A program made the position numbers and the translations under genes. 64,000 bases of DNA from Uloborus plumipes (Eukaryota; Arthropoda; Arachnida; Araneae; Uloboridae), in assembly GCA_038373865.1 (NCBI GenBank), contig JAXGGA010002285.1, positions 1 through 64,000 on the forward strand, written 5' to 3'. Below the pieces are notes generated by a model. That model made no database searches and had not been told where the DNA came from. It worked only from the letters and a program-made list of their open reading frames with translations. Shown here piece by piece: positions 28,601 to 41,800 of the stretch. The first letter of the stretch is position 1; each line of letters opens with the position of its first letter.

Positions 28601-31600
28601 GAAACATAATTCACGACTTTTTTTACTCAACTATAAGATTAAGATCATTTTTAAAAAAAATATTTTATTTTTATAAAGTAATGCGTAAAACTTATATTCT
28701 GCAAAGCTTCGAAAATTGTTTGGATGTTTTTTTCCTTACAAACCTTTACTCTTAGCAGCAATTAAATGAACAATTTACTTATTATTATTATTTAAATTTT
28801 AAGACAAACAAGCTATTTTGAAGTAAAATAAATTTTTACCCTCCATCAGTTGAAAATTTTAAATCCAATACAGCACCAGTATGTCCATTTAAAACAGCAA
28901 AATTCTCGCATTCTCCATACACATTCCAGAAAACTAAAAAAGAAGAATAAATTTTCTTCACAATAAACAAACTTATATCGACATAAATTAAAAGCATTTT
29001 CTATTTTAGTTGATGAACTGACAAAATGCATTTTGAAATAAATATAACAATTTGATGATTTATTAAAATAAATATGGTTTATTTTCATAATTTTTCTACG
29101 TATGTAGAGACCAACCAACTGAGTAGCACTTTGGCCAAGGTGTCGAGTACTGAGTTACCATGTACTACACTTTTTGCACCACAATTTGAAATACAATCAT
29201 TTCGATTGCTAAAATATTTGCAGAGCAGTTTTTATTTACTTTTTTTTGCTAAGTATTTCCTTATCTAAAGTGGTCTCACAACTTTCTTTGTTACTGTTAT
29301 AAAACCGACTTAATTTTACTTTTATGTATTGTTATCACTATAGCAAAAAAGTTGAATCTGCAATGTCATAGTTAAAAAATTTGCAATACTATGTTTTCAA
29401 ATGATGTAAAATAAATTGGTATTTGATTTAAAGGGTTTTTTTTTTAATCAGTCTATGAACATACAAATTTATCTTAGGAATCACTTGGACTGCTGTTCCT
29501 GGCCAAAAGTAAGTCTACAACGCTAATATGTGATACGGAAAAGGTGGTTACACAAAAACGCACATTCATACCTTTGCAGTGTTAGAAATAAGCAGTCCTT
29601 AGTTGCATTTTGTGAGCAGGAATTTTCATTTGAGGCCTAGATTTTCAATCCTAGGTGCCAAATTTGAAGCCAATAGTTTTAGACCACATTAAATTCCTAA
29701 CTCTTTGTGATTAAGACTAGTGATTGGCTCAAAGGATAAATATCTAAATTCAATTTTCAAGCAACAATCAATTTTGCCTTTAAAATTTTTCCTTCTATCT
29801 TTTACAAGTATGCTATCAGTGGTGTGTAACATACAATAAAAGAAAGTTTGGATACACATGACAATTTTTACAATTTTGACAATTATTTAATATTGTCTGA
29901 CTACCGAATACTCTGCAAATTGGCAGAGTACTCCGTACAACTTTATATATGTAAAACTAAATTGTAGTAAATTCTGGATCAGTATTACACTCTGAAAATA
30001 TTTCTAATAGATATTTAATTTGATTTCCACCCTCAGCGGAGTTTTCATCCATTTGAAATTGAACCTATTTTGATTCACAGCGCTTTGAGGAGTTTAAAGT
30101 GAAAGATTTTGTATAAGAAGTTTCTATGGAGAATATTAAATTCTATAGATAAAATAGAGAAACTCTAACACAGTAAAATCATTTCTGTTGAAATGTACTT
30201 TTTTTGTTTTGTAAAACAACTAGTTAAATTATATTTCACTGCTGAGATAAAATATTAATATTGTCGGTTCCAAGAAATATTCGATTAAGCGGGGATCTTT
30301 AATATTGTCTCTATGGCATGGGTTCCAGGATATTTTATTTGTATAAGCGGGGCATTCGTTTATCCGTTTACCGATTAAGCGGGGACAACAGTATATTTAC
30401 ACCACAACCCAACTATTTCACATAAACTTCGCCATTTCTCATCCAAATGTAACGTTTTAAGTTCGGGTATCGAAAACAACCTACTTTAATTACAACGCAC
30501 TCATCATAAAGAGCAGTAAAAATATTTAGAAGTATTTTGGCTGCAAAAAAAGTTAATGAGTGAGGTAAGGGAAAAACATTTTTATTTGAAGATGACACAT
30601 CAACTTACAGATATCTCTGTCAAAACCTGCAGATGCTAAAAATCCTCCATCTGGATGAAAATTTCCACAAAAAATTTCTCCTTGGTGACCATTTAGCAAC
30701 ATTATGGGAGCCAAAAGACTTGATGTACGAGGAGGTCCCTAGAAAATAAAAGTTCAAATTTTTCAATACTTACTTTTTAATTGTAATGTAAGGATGCACA
30801 AGAATCTTTAATTATGAATATCATAAATGCATCTACAACTATACAGTTAATAGCATCATATATATATATATCTATATAGATTAATGAATTTTGTATTCAC
30901 TTTATACACATGCTTACTTTTTTTAAGAATCATAAAATAATTTTTGAAATAGCTTTTTTTTTTTCCCAATATAACAAGCTATTGAAATTCAATATTTTTT
31001 TTGTTGAGGTTCTTAGCAAAGGAATAAATTTTGCTCTTAGATGTAAACTCATTACAGTGGAACCTTTCATTATCCATTTCATTTCTTATCCTGCTTTTGC
31101 CGCCTTTTTCTGATGGTGTGTGAAAATTGCTGTACCAGCAATGTTAAACACTTGGCATATTTCCAGCAATGTTACTACTCGGTAAACTTCGCTGCCAAAT
31201 ATACGTGCAGCGGGCGTTTTTTTTAATGCATATTTTTACGTGACCTGTGCTCTAGTATGACAGGCGACAAAAATGTAAAAATACATTGCCTGCATGCCGA
31301 GTGTTAAAGGATTCTGAATTTTACGTCGCCCTTTTTTCAAATAAATCCGTTTAAAGCACTTTTCTCTGAACAGATCTTACTCATATTTTCTCTTCTAGAT
31401 ATTTGAGTTTTGTGACGTTTTTTTCAAAATAACTATCTTTGATTTTTCTTACATGCATATTTATAATTAGCTATCAACTATCTCTCTATTTAAATATTTT
31501 GGGACAGTTCTTCACTATCAAGTAAAGTTTTATTTATTTATCTTATGATGCGTATTTTTTTATGTAATTAATTTAGAAAAAGAAAAAACACCTCACTGGC

Positions 31601-32329
31601 TTCCTCATTGTTTCCACAACAGTGCACGAGTTAAAATTTTATTTATTAAGTAATTTAGTCATTAGAAGAAAAAAAGTTATGGAAGTTGGGTGGGGGGGGG
31701 GGGCTTCTAACCAATACAAATTATTTCCGTGAATCCAAGTGGGTCCAAAAAGGTTGAGAAACACTGATCTAACTGATGGATCTATTGGAATACTTCACGT
31801 CAGCTCTTGATGAGACCATGTTAACTGGTTGCTTTGTTCGAACATGACATCTGATGTCTGAACTGGATGGCATAGTGTTTCCTCTTCAGTGAAATGTCTT
31901 AATTTTTCGTTTGGAAAATCTGATTATAATAAGTATGAGGAAGAAAACTATATTAAGTTTACACAAGTAGAAAATTACACAGGTTGAATCAGTCTTTCCT
32001 CCTTTCAGCGAGCTTAAGAACTGAACACTGGGGGTTTCGCGTTCGGTGCATCACTTAGCCAGAATATCTAATTTTGCACCCCAGAACACTGTTTTCGTGA
32101 ACTTGGACCCTAGCTCTCATAGTCTCTGGCGTCAGAGTTTATTTGAGAATATGATATTATAGCGCAAAAAACAAACAAAATATGATGCCGATGAAACAGT
32201 ATTCAACACAAACAAAATAAAAATTCTTACGAATGCCTCTTGATTTTCTCTAGCAACTAGTTCAGTTCTAGGTTTTTTGAATGGCACAACAGCCCCATCA
32301 CTCATGCTTCGCTTTTCTATAAATGGCAT
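19654..32329 (-). CDS. SNRNP40: SNRNP40, U5 snRNP 40 kDa WD40 protein, nine exons
   Basis: Exons from the start: 32231-32329, 30609-30738, 28840-28933, 27243-27408, 25694-25816, 23620-23740, 23437-23519, 21419-21584 and 19654-19709. All introns are GT-AG and all phases agree. They give 345 residues, against 357 in human. The short basic N-terminus (MPFIEKRSMSDGAVVPFKKP) is followed by a seven-bladed WD40 propeller. Diagnostic stretches include LLNGHQGEIFCGNFHPDG, LKGHTSYVNSCSPARRGP, RIWDIRPFAPQERCVKI, SPDGSKVTAGSADRFVYVWD and the C-terminal SCSSDKQIYIGEI. The protein is a core U5 snRNP component that binds PRP8 in the spliceosome. The last coding exon is only 56 bases and lies 1.7 kb from its neighbour. 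Introns contain MITEs, tandem hairpins and a recurring 14-mer. It is divergent from LIPT1. Confidence 0.96.
20237..20645. repeat. Recurring GTGACTAACGTAAC motif
   Basis: The 14-mer, or a one- or two-base variant, occurs near 20237, 20418, 20616 and 20630 in the last SNRNP40 intron. The last two are nearly adjacent. No known element recognised. Confidence 0.5.
23860..24029. repeat. Two tandem related hairpins in an SNRNP40 intron
   Basis: Unit 1 pairs 23867-23890 with 23898-23920, and unit 2 pairs about 23968-23990 with 23998-24020. Both share AGTGGATCAA and its complement and end in GCCTC-type termini. They are about 75 bp each, about 20 bp apart, and resemble a doubled palindromic MITE. Confidence 0.7.
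27688..27829. mobile_element. 142-bp TA-flanked MITE, copy 1
   Basis: It starts CAGTCTAGCGTCCATAG and ends GAGACTCTACTG, with TA on both sides. The interior CTCGAAGTCCCAAGGG is shared with the copy at 35690-35839. It lies in an SNRNP40 intron. The 151-codon open frame at 27613-28068 runs through it and is not a gene. Confidence 0.65.
30258..30391. mobile_element. MITE with AAGCGGGG units
   Basis: The right end, read inward, is CTGTTGTCCCCGCTTAATCG, next to TA. ATTAAGCGGGG or TATAAGCGGGG recurs three times. The left end is not sharply defined. It lies in SNRNP40 intron 2. Confidence 0.5.
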
Positions 32330-32828
32330 TTTTGAAAGAGGTGTAAAGTGTTTTACGAGTTGTTTTTCGAATAAAAAGAAATGTTTTTCTCAATTCAATT
32401 CATTTGCTCTGCTTGTAAACATTTGTTTAGTGAGCGTTACATGAAATCATGGTTACAGTGAAACCAATGTCATCCGACATGATATCTTATTCCAGTAGAA
32501 ACATCATTTTGAAAAGAAATGAAAGTTGTTTCGAATTTGTAACAAGACAACACACAATTTGCGCTTTTATTTGTCCCTTTTTAATTCAATAAAAAAAAAG
32601 AAAATAATGAGGAAACTGTTTACTTTTTTTTAACTGCTTTTTTAACATGTTTACATTCTGCCATGGGAATGTGGTGTTCAGGTGTTATCCCGAAAAATTT
32701 TATAAAGGACAAAAAGTCAAGTTTACCTTATGTTTTCGTAAATTTTAGATAAGTGCTGTTTGAATAAAAATGCACGTTGTATAGTTTATAAGTTCACATC
32801 TTCTTCTATCGTATTCTTTTTGTTAAAA
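32330..32828. promoter_or_regulatory. Divergent SNRNP40/LIPT1 promoter region
   Basis: 499 bp separate the two start codons, which point away from each other. No TATA box was assigned with confidence. A shared bidirectional promoter is inferred from spacing only. Confidence 0.6.
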
Positions 32829-35800
32829 ATGAAATCCTTTATTTCTCATGATCTGGTGAAATTAACTTGTAGAGTGAAACATTTTTACTCTTTAATTTCT
32901 CATAGAACAGAAATGCGGATGCAAAGCTGTTTCAAACAACAGGAAATGAAAAAAGAATTCGATTTGTTGAATATCAATCGCAATACTATAATCATTTCAA
33001 AATCTCGTGATATTTATGAAAATTTAGCTTTTGAAGATTGGTTATACACAAAATGTGATTTGACTAAAAGAAATATTTTTATTCTGTTAATGTGGTATAA
33101 TGGACCTGCAATAGTATTAGGTCGTCATCAAAATCCGTGGCTGGAATGTTCTTTAGATTTTTGTGAAGCTAGCGGAATTAGTATTGCCAGAAGAAATAGT
33201 GGAGGCGGAACAGTTTATCATGATCATGGCAATTTGAATTGTTCTTTTTTAACTCCTCGTAGCAAATATGATCGTAAAAACAATTTGCAAATAATATGCG
33301 ATGCAATTCGTGATCACTGGCAGTTGAATTTACACATTTCTCAAAGAGATGACATTTTATTTGATGAAGATTACAAAGTATCCTTTTACTATGCATTTAT
33401 TTCAATTAAAAATCTTCCAGCCACTCTTTAATGAGAATCTTTAATTTTATTCTTCTATTTGTTCGAATGAAAATACATTTTATGCTTGGTGAGCTAAAGT
33501 TGAGTTTAGAACTAGAGTTGATGTAAACTAGGTAAAACACTTTTTATTTAACTTTCATAGCCATGAATGAAATTGATCAAATATGTTCATCGTACATATG
33601 AATCCAACAACCTTTTGATGACCTTATGTTCCAAATATTAAAGAGTGAAGTGTTTTCAAAAATAATAATAATTATTATTATTATTATTGTCTAATTTAAA
33701 TAAGTGTTTTTTCAATATGGGAAAAAATGTAATTCATTTATTGTTTGTAATTCAATAAATTATAATATAGTGGTGGGAGTTAAAGGGCACTCAGGATTGT
33801 TAAGTTTTTGACAGTCGGAGGTTTTATCCGGTTTTAACCGTGGTTTTTACTGTCATGTCAAAAACCCTTTTTCACATGGTTTTTGACATAATTGTCAAAA
33901 AACCTAAATTTATGCCCAAAACATGTTTAAATTCAATATTGATAATCAAAATACATTTTCAAATGAATTTTACAATTTCTGATTTCAGACACTGAAGTAA
34001 AATTTTGGAGTTTTAGGTTATTAAAATAAAGTGTAATAAGCAATCCTAAACATAATTGAAGGGCTCGGGAGTAAATAATGGTAAGTAGCATTTAAAAAAA
34101 TCAAACATATGGCTTTTGAATATGGCTTTATTGCTTCGAGAAATTACTGTAACAGGTTTTTTTATTTTAAAAATGAAGTGGGTACATTAATTAAGTGCTG
34201 TGTGTCTTCGGTATACTTAATAAATTTTTACAAGTGAATTATTTTAAATTTTAATTTGAAATAGTCCGATTTTTAGAATTTGTCAGACACCATTATTTAC
34301 TTCCGAGCACCCCAGATTTGTACACTGAGTACTAATCAATTTAGTTTTGCTTTTACTCAAAAGAAAAAAAAAATCACTTTAAATTCTGATGTAAAGATTT
34401 TTAGATTGATAAAATAGCTAATTAACAGTTATTAAAACATTTAAACAAAACTACTTTAAATACTGGATTTAACTTTTAATACTTTTAACTTTTTTCATGA
34501 CATAACAAGTTAATTTAAAAGAATTCGAATTAATTTTCATAAAATTTATTTAATTTAATTTTTATTAAACTTGATTGATAAGATAACTAATTGGTGGTTA
34601 TATAAACATTTAAACAAAACTAATTTAAAAGCTGGATTTAAGTTTAATGTTTAACTTTTTTCACGGCAAAACAAGTTAGCTTAAAATAATGAGAAATAAT
34701 TTTCATTAAATTTATTAATTTAATGTTTATTAAACTTGATTGATAAGATGTATAAATTTATATTAAAGTTTTTCAGAATGAGAAACCTTATAAAGTTTTT
34801 AAAAATCTCAATAACCACTGTATTTGAGTTTTAGACAGGTTTTTGACGTTTTGACGTCAAAAACCCAATCCTGAGGGCACTATAGTAAACATTTGATTAA
34901 TCCTGACCCTATTAAATCAGATTTCGATATACCAGAGTGCCATTTAGATGTACATACTGCAGAAGTACGAGGCTAGTCAGCACAATAATGTATTTTCGTT
35001 TTCTTGTAAAATAATATACGTATATGCCATACTTAATTTTCCGTTATACAGTTTTATATTTTATTCTCTCTCTTTTATTAGACAAGATTTTTACTCGGAA
35101 CGTTTTTTTAATGAACTTTGGCGTAACTTATAGGTTATTTTGTCTAATTTGTACTTTTATCAGCTCAAACAGTCTGGATCTCTTATTAGCTCAAATTAAA
35201 GAGATTCTACTGTATGTCAATTTTTTCAAAACCGAGATTTAAGCTCCTAGTTATTCAACTTTTTGTACTCTGTTCTGAACTGTAATGCACTAAGTTTTTG
35301 AAAAACAAATTTTCATTCTTAAAACTTATTAATCAAAATCTAGTAAAAAAAAATCATCACAAAGGAAAACTTTAAACTTATCTCCTGGCTAATTTCATTT
35401 TTGAGACTTAATAGCATGAACCTCCCAGGTACGGAAATATGTTCCAAAATGATCCTGAAATGGATAAAGGGCAAAAACTAACTATAAAGTTGCAAAGAAT
35501 ACTATTGTAATATTATGAATATTATTTTGCACTTTGAAAAAGGAATTTCTCCTGTTTTAGGGGCACAATAAGACCCTCCACCATTCAGGGGTTCAATGAA
35601 GAGGGTTGAGATCAAATTCTCCAGAACCCTTGGCTTTTTTACCATAATGTCAATCCTAATATAGCTTTGAGGAATTAATGTAAGTTTGAGTCTTGATAAC
35701 TAAAAGTCCCAAGGGGCCGACGAAAAGCTTCGAGTTATAGGAAGTTCTCACTCACCTTCTCAAGAGTGGGACCCAATGAAAACTTTGAGGTGAAGGAATA

Positions 35801-38800
35801 TTCCGAGGTATAAGTCATTGAGTTATTGAGTCCCGACTGTATTCACTTATAAGCAGCTGCTAGCCAAGGTGGTAATTTGGAGTGCCGTATTTAAATATGA
35901 AGTTCATGCAACTTTCAGATATAATGATTTTTTTTTGTTTTTGTTTTACAAAATTTTAAATTAATAATGAAAATATAAATTCATTTTAAGTGAAATTAGC
36001 CCCAGACGCCTATGTAACCACACTATCTCCCAAAAGTTCATACTTCATAGGATCATTTCTACAGTATGATTAGCGAGTTTGCTCACTAAATTTCACAGAA
36101 AACCTTTCCTTCAATATTGTGCTAAAATTTACTACTTAACTTGAAATTTGATAGATTAAAATAAAATTCAATGTCAATTGGGTAAATTTTCAGAATTAAA
36201 GTATTTCTGCTTTTCATAAACTATTAAAGCTATTTTGGGTTTGGCCCATCAGAAGGGGACACCTAGGGCATTCCACCCCCAACCCCCATAAAGACAATAC
36301 TGTATTTTAGCATAATTTTGTAGTTTTTTAATATAATTTGTGTGGAATATCCCCCTCCCCCAGAAAATTTCTAAATAATGGGCCTGTATGTGCAACATAT
36401 ATTGCTCTGTAAGATATATATTTATGATAGTTTCCTGACATTTCCAACTATGATTTTCCTTCTTACACATGCAAGGAATTTGTTTCTTAATATTTCATAT
36501 TTCTGGCACTGCATCAAAATTAGGCCGTACTAATGCATATCATCACTGTACTGTCTTGATAAATGTGGATGAAGTCAAGTTGAAGCAAGCATTGCATCGA
36601 GAGTTGGTATGTTGGCATTAAAATGCTTCAAATACTGTTTAAACATTAAAAAAGTAAAATTAACGATATTTAAAAAAATCATAACTTTGCAAATATTATA
36701 GACACATGTTTCAGGGTTATGAGAAGTCCTATTTTCAATGCAAAAGGATGTGAGCTTATGGAAGTTGAGAAATCTTGTTGGATGTCTTCAAATCCTTAAG
36801 CTTATGTCTTTTTCCATCAAGAAAGAAACTCTTTATAATCTTGAAAAAAATGCTTTTCTTTTTCTTTCTTTTTTTCTTGGGGGAGGGAAGGGGGTACTGT
36901 AATCTCATGTTTTTATTCATTGAAATAGGATAATTTGTAACCCTAAAACTTCTACCTGAAGAGTTTGTAAATTTGTTTTTTTAGCATTTTCAATGTAATA
37001 TTTACATTTTAGCTAACAATGACATTATTTATTTCATATTCAAAAGATGTTTTTTTTTTCCTGATTTCTAGCCCAACATTGAAAGCAAATCAACGCAAAG
37101 TGTCCGTGCCAAAGTAAAAAATCTGAAGCATTTGTGTCCAGATATAGATGTTTCTGGAATGATAAAAGCAGTTACCAAAGAATATAAAAAAAAGTATAAT
37201 GTGAGTATGTCAAATTTTTAATTTAATAAAAAACTATCATTTTTACAGCAGTGGAAACAAGGATTGTGAAGTAGGTCAGTTGGGAAAAATTGAAACAAGT
37301 TCTGTTACTAAATTTGCTGGGTCGATGTTTTGGACAGGACAGGTGGGTTTAACAAACTGTCCGAAAGTGTGAAACTATCCAAAAGTTTGCTAAAGCCCTC
37401 TGGATTTAATGTAATCAATATATATTTACTGCAATATTTGTAGTGCATAAATATAGATATTAAGTAGCTCTAATTGATAAATATTTTCATAATTTTCTCT
37501 TAAGAAATGAATGTTAAAATTGAAAAAAAAAAAAAAAATCTATAAGTAAAAGGGTAAATTTGCCATTAACACTGCTACTGAAAATTTCCTTATCAAAGAG
37601 TTGGTAGTGTTTTGAAAAGAAATTTTCATCAGAGTAATTAATTAATTAATTTCAATTGTATTGAAAACTCAAAAAAACAAAACAAAAAAAAAAAAAAAAC
37701 CTTTTAAATGTGTAAAATATTTTTTAGAAAAAATAGCTTAACTGTTTTTCAAAGGTGATATTGTTTTTGCACGATGTTTCAATAAAGGAGAACTTTCGAT
37801 CCTAGATTTAAAAATAAGAAATTGTTGATATTCTCTATAATTTCAAAACTAATGTGTTTTTTTTTTTAATATTTTTAACTATGGTTATTTAGTGTCAGAT
37901 CATGCAATTGCTCAATTGTTATATCATCACTATACTCAAGAGAAGGAAAACAAGAAGCATAGGCGTATTTGGACGTGAGGCCACCCTGGGCTCTTGAAAC
38001 TGCCCCCCCCCTTGAGGTGTTGAATTTCAGAGTTGTATAAAAAAAAAAAACTTTTTTATTTACTTGACATAAAATGTATTTTCAATGTAAACCGTGCAAA
38101 GCCCGGCCATACTACTACTACAAATCTGCTCTTACATTATTATAAATCAACATTTTTAGTACTTAATTACATTAATAACTTTCTTTCGAAATTTAAAACA
38201 GTTTTTTAAATGAATAATCTTCACATACTTGTTTCAAAACTAGTTTTAAAAATTTTAAAAACTTGTTTAAAGATTTAAATGAAAAAAAAATGTTATTAGA
38301 CCTTATCAACAACTTGCAATCGGAATAAAGTAAACGAATAACGAAATAACAATAATATTAAAACAATACAAGGAAAAATAATGTGGCTGCTGCCATCCTA
38401 GTGACTAAAAAAAAAGATCATTCTTGGGGCCGATCCGTCCTGCTGTCTAAAAAAAGAAAGAAAAAAGGCCCCCCTCCCCCCAATCGTGCCGCCCTGGCAA
38501 GGCCGTATCCAGAGGGGGGGCCCGACGGGCCCGAGCCCCCCCCGAAAAACAAATTTTTTTATAATGTAAAACAGAGGGGAAAAAAACGTTTTCTTTTTTT
38601 TTTAATTTTAAATGGCAAAAAAAGAATATTATTTTTTCTTTTTAACTATTAAACGAGTAAAAATTTGAAGAAGTACAAAAAAAAAAAAAAAAAAAAGACA
38701 ATTCAAATTCTTATTAGCTGCAAAACAAACTTGAAAACAAGACTCTCATTAGCACTTCCAGCTCTCTTTCCCAAATCAATTCAGGCTCAAGGCAAGCTAC

Positions 38801-41800
38801 TTATAAGTTTGATCGGCGGTCCCCCCTCCCCCCATAAAACTTATAAAACTTACACCACTCAGATTCTTACCCCCTAATCGCCGGGCCCCTAGTTTCCGAC
38901 TAGGCTGAGATTGCTTCTCAGCGCCCTGATTCAATTAACAGGGTACTTTTTTGGTCCCCATTTATAAGCATTTGTAATCCTCGAGGGATTTTAATAGCTA
39001 AACATGTCTTCAAACGCTTCTAAACATGTTAATACACTAGGTGGCCAAAAGTATCCGGACACTTTCAAAAATTCACATTTTTACATATAGCTCGAAAAAT
39101 AAGTGATCAATTGTTCTTTAACTTTAGTCATACAAAATATAGGCTTCAACGAACATTTCCAAGTTGAAATTAAATTACCCTTGCATTTGGGGGACGACAA
39201 GAAGGGGGGTTGAAAGTCAAACCGCTTTTTGACCATAACTCTTTGAAAATAGCTCGGAATAAGCTATAAATTTCAGTAATTAATTAGCATACTATGTATA
39301 ATTACTGCACAAATTTTTATGAACGTACCACTCTTACTTCCGAAGATATGAAACATTTTTTAAAAAATGGCAATTTTATTTGAGGGGTTCTTGCTCATAA
39401 CACGCAGAGTTTTTGATCAAACCTTATCAAAACTTCAGGAAAAATGACAAAATACAAGAGAAAGAACATACTAAAACGGTAAATAAAAATATTAAAAATC
39501 TGATGAGATATGAACGTTAAAAGGAAATATTTTTTCACGGCGCATGCGCGAACGACAGAAATTTGTAACTACAAAAATATTGTACTCTGATTTATACTTC
39601 ATCTTATAAAAAAGTTCCAGTTGAATATCATGAAAATTGAAAAAGATATCAGCGATCTAGTGAGCTGTATTTCATTCATTCGCAGACAATACATAAAAAG
39701 TGAGGGTCTGTCCACAAAGAGCTATTTTTAAATTAAAGGTTATTGCGTCATCGTTCAAAACCAACGTTTCAGGGGGTGTCCGGATGCTTTTGGCCACCTA
39801 CATATAAGGTCTTTTTGGCCGAATACGCGAAATGTGACTTCTATGCCGAATATAAATTTTCAAACTGTATACAATTTAACATTGAAGAAAATGCTCAATT
39901 GCTACCACACTATTTGTGGAGAACCCCTTGCCATTTATGTATTGTCTGCGAATGAATGAATTACAGCTCACTCGATCGCTGATATCTTTTTCAATTTTTA
40001 CGATATTCAACTGGAACTTTTTTTATAAGATGCAGTATAAACCAGGCTACAATATTTTTGTAGTTATAAATTTCTGTCGTTCGCGCATGCGCCGTGAAAA
40101 ATTATTTCCTTTTAACGTTCATATCTCATCGGATTTTTAATATTTTTATTTACCGTTTTAGTATGTTCTTTCTATTGTATTTTGTCATTTTTCCTGAAGT
40201 TTTGATAAGGTTTGATCAAAAACTCTGCGTGTTATGAGCAAAAACCCTTCAAATAAAATTGCCATTTTTTAAAAAATGTTTCATATCTTCGGAAGTAAGA
40301 GTGGTACGTTCATAAAAATTTGTACAGTAATTATACATAGTATGCTAATTAATTACTGAAATTTATAGCTTATTCCGAGCTATTTTCGAAGAGTTATGGT
40401 CAAAAAGCGGTATTACTTTCAACCCCCCTTCTTGTCGTCCCCCAAATGCAAGGGTAATTTAATTTCAACTTGGAAATGTTCGGTGAAGCCTATATTTTGT
40501 ACGACTAAAGTTAAAGAACAATTGATCACTTATTTTTCGAGCTATATGTAAAAATGTGAATTTTCGAAAGTGTCCGGATACTTTTGGCCACCTAGTGTAT
40601 CAACAAGACCACACAAAAACGGATACGTTCACAGACCCTCTGCTTTGTTGGACGCTCACCAATCTTAGACAAAAGTTACTTTAAAAAAATTCCATTTACA
40701 AATGCTTAAAAACCTTGACAATTTTGTTAAATGTAGCTGTAAACCTTAAATTTTAAAGTTTCTAACACAAATGGAGGGGAGGAGGGCATCAAGTTGCGCG
40801 AAACTCAGCTCCTTGATTAAAAAAAATATTCTGCGTAATGCAAAAATCATATTCCAGCATTTTTTGTAGCATATTTTCAAAAATACTTTTTTGTGACTCG
40901 CATGTTTCATTTCTGACTATTCATTAAATACCTAATTCAGTATTTTAGAAGTTACTTTGTAATTGATTCTTTTATTAATATGTTAAGCACGAGAAAAAAT
41001 ATTACCCTACCTGTATTCTTTTTCGTTTTCTGCAGTACTAGTAATTGAAAAAGAAATTGTCGTTATAAGTATTTTTTAATATCTATTTTTAATCTTTAAA
41101 AGATGTGTCTTTCAAAGTATTAACAATTTCGTAAGACTGTCCAATCAACTATTAAAACGTCAGAGATTGGAAAGTGCAAATGAAAATCTTTAAAGAATTT
41201 TAACTGTTCCAGAGTCTTTGAAAATCATTAAATACCTTTTTGAAACTCCTTCAAAAGTGCTTCAATCCTATATCTTATACATAATTAAAATATGAATTAA
41301 CTAAATGGCCAGAATGTTACTGTCTAGTTAAATTAATGTCTCGTTAATTATTTTTTAACTCTCTACACTATTTCTTTTAAAGAATTTTATGTGTTTTATA
41401 ATATTAGTTATTTTATGTTACTAACAAGTGCTGTGTCTGTCGGTGAGTTGGAGAACTGATCAAAAACTACTATGTAACTATAGTGAAAACCGATGTGAGC
41501 AAGTGATAATGTGTTAATCTTTTCTCCTCCCTTGTCTTTCCTCTCTGTCGCTTAATGTTAATCGTTTGTTAAACTAAACATTTTTTTTATGCTTTGATTA
41601 ATCTTAATTCGCAAAAGAATGCAGAAAATTTATGAGATTGTTGTTTGCCTACTTCCAACACGTTTTTGAAGTCCCGATTGCCCCATATAAGGCCTCAAAA
41701 TGCAGAATTTTAAAACTTTTTTCAAAAATTTCCCGGGGGAGAAACCCCCGGCCCCCTAAAATTACGGATATTCTACCCCATTTAAAAAAGTTGTCATTAC

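Larger units (their letters stand above)
33378..36498 (+). other. LIPT1 intron 1, probable U12-type (minor spliceosome) intron
   Basis: The donor GTATCCTTTT matches the U12 5' splice-site consensus at every position. Near the 3' end, TTTCTTAAT (36483-36491) resembles the U12 branch-point consensus. The next exon must begin ATTTCTGGC to encode ISG, so the intron ends in AT. No upstream AG gives an open frame. The intron carries a hAT element and a MITE. Confidence 0.75.

Noticed and set aside
33378..33431. LIPT1 exon 1 continuing to the stop at 33431
   Set aside because: The frame after Lys183 ([11 protein letters not shown]...) loses the conserved ISGTAS segment, which is found at 36499. It is intron read-through.
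36474..36498. Use of the AG at 36474-36475 as a normal acceptor for LIPT1 exon 2
   Set aside because: It would give GAA TTT GTT TCT TAA after the phase-0 donor, a stop before the conserved segment.
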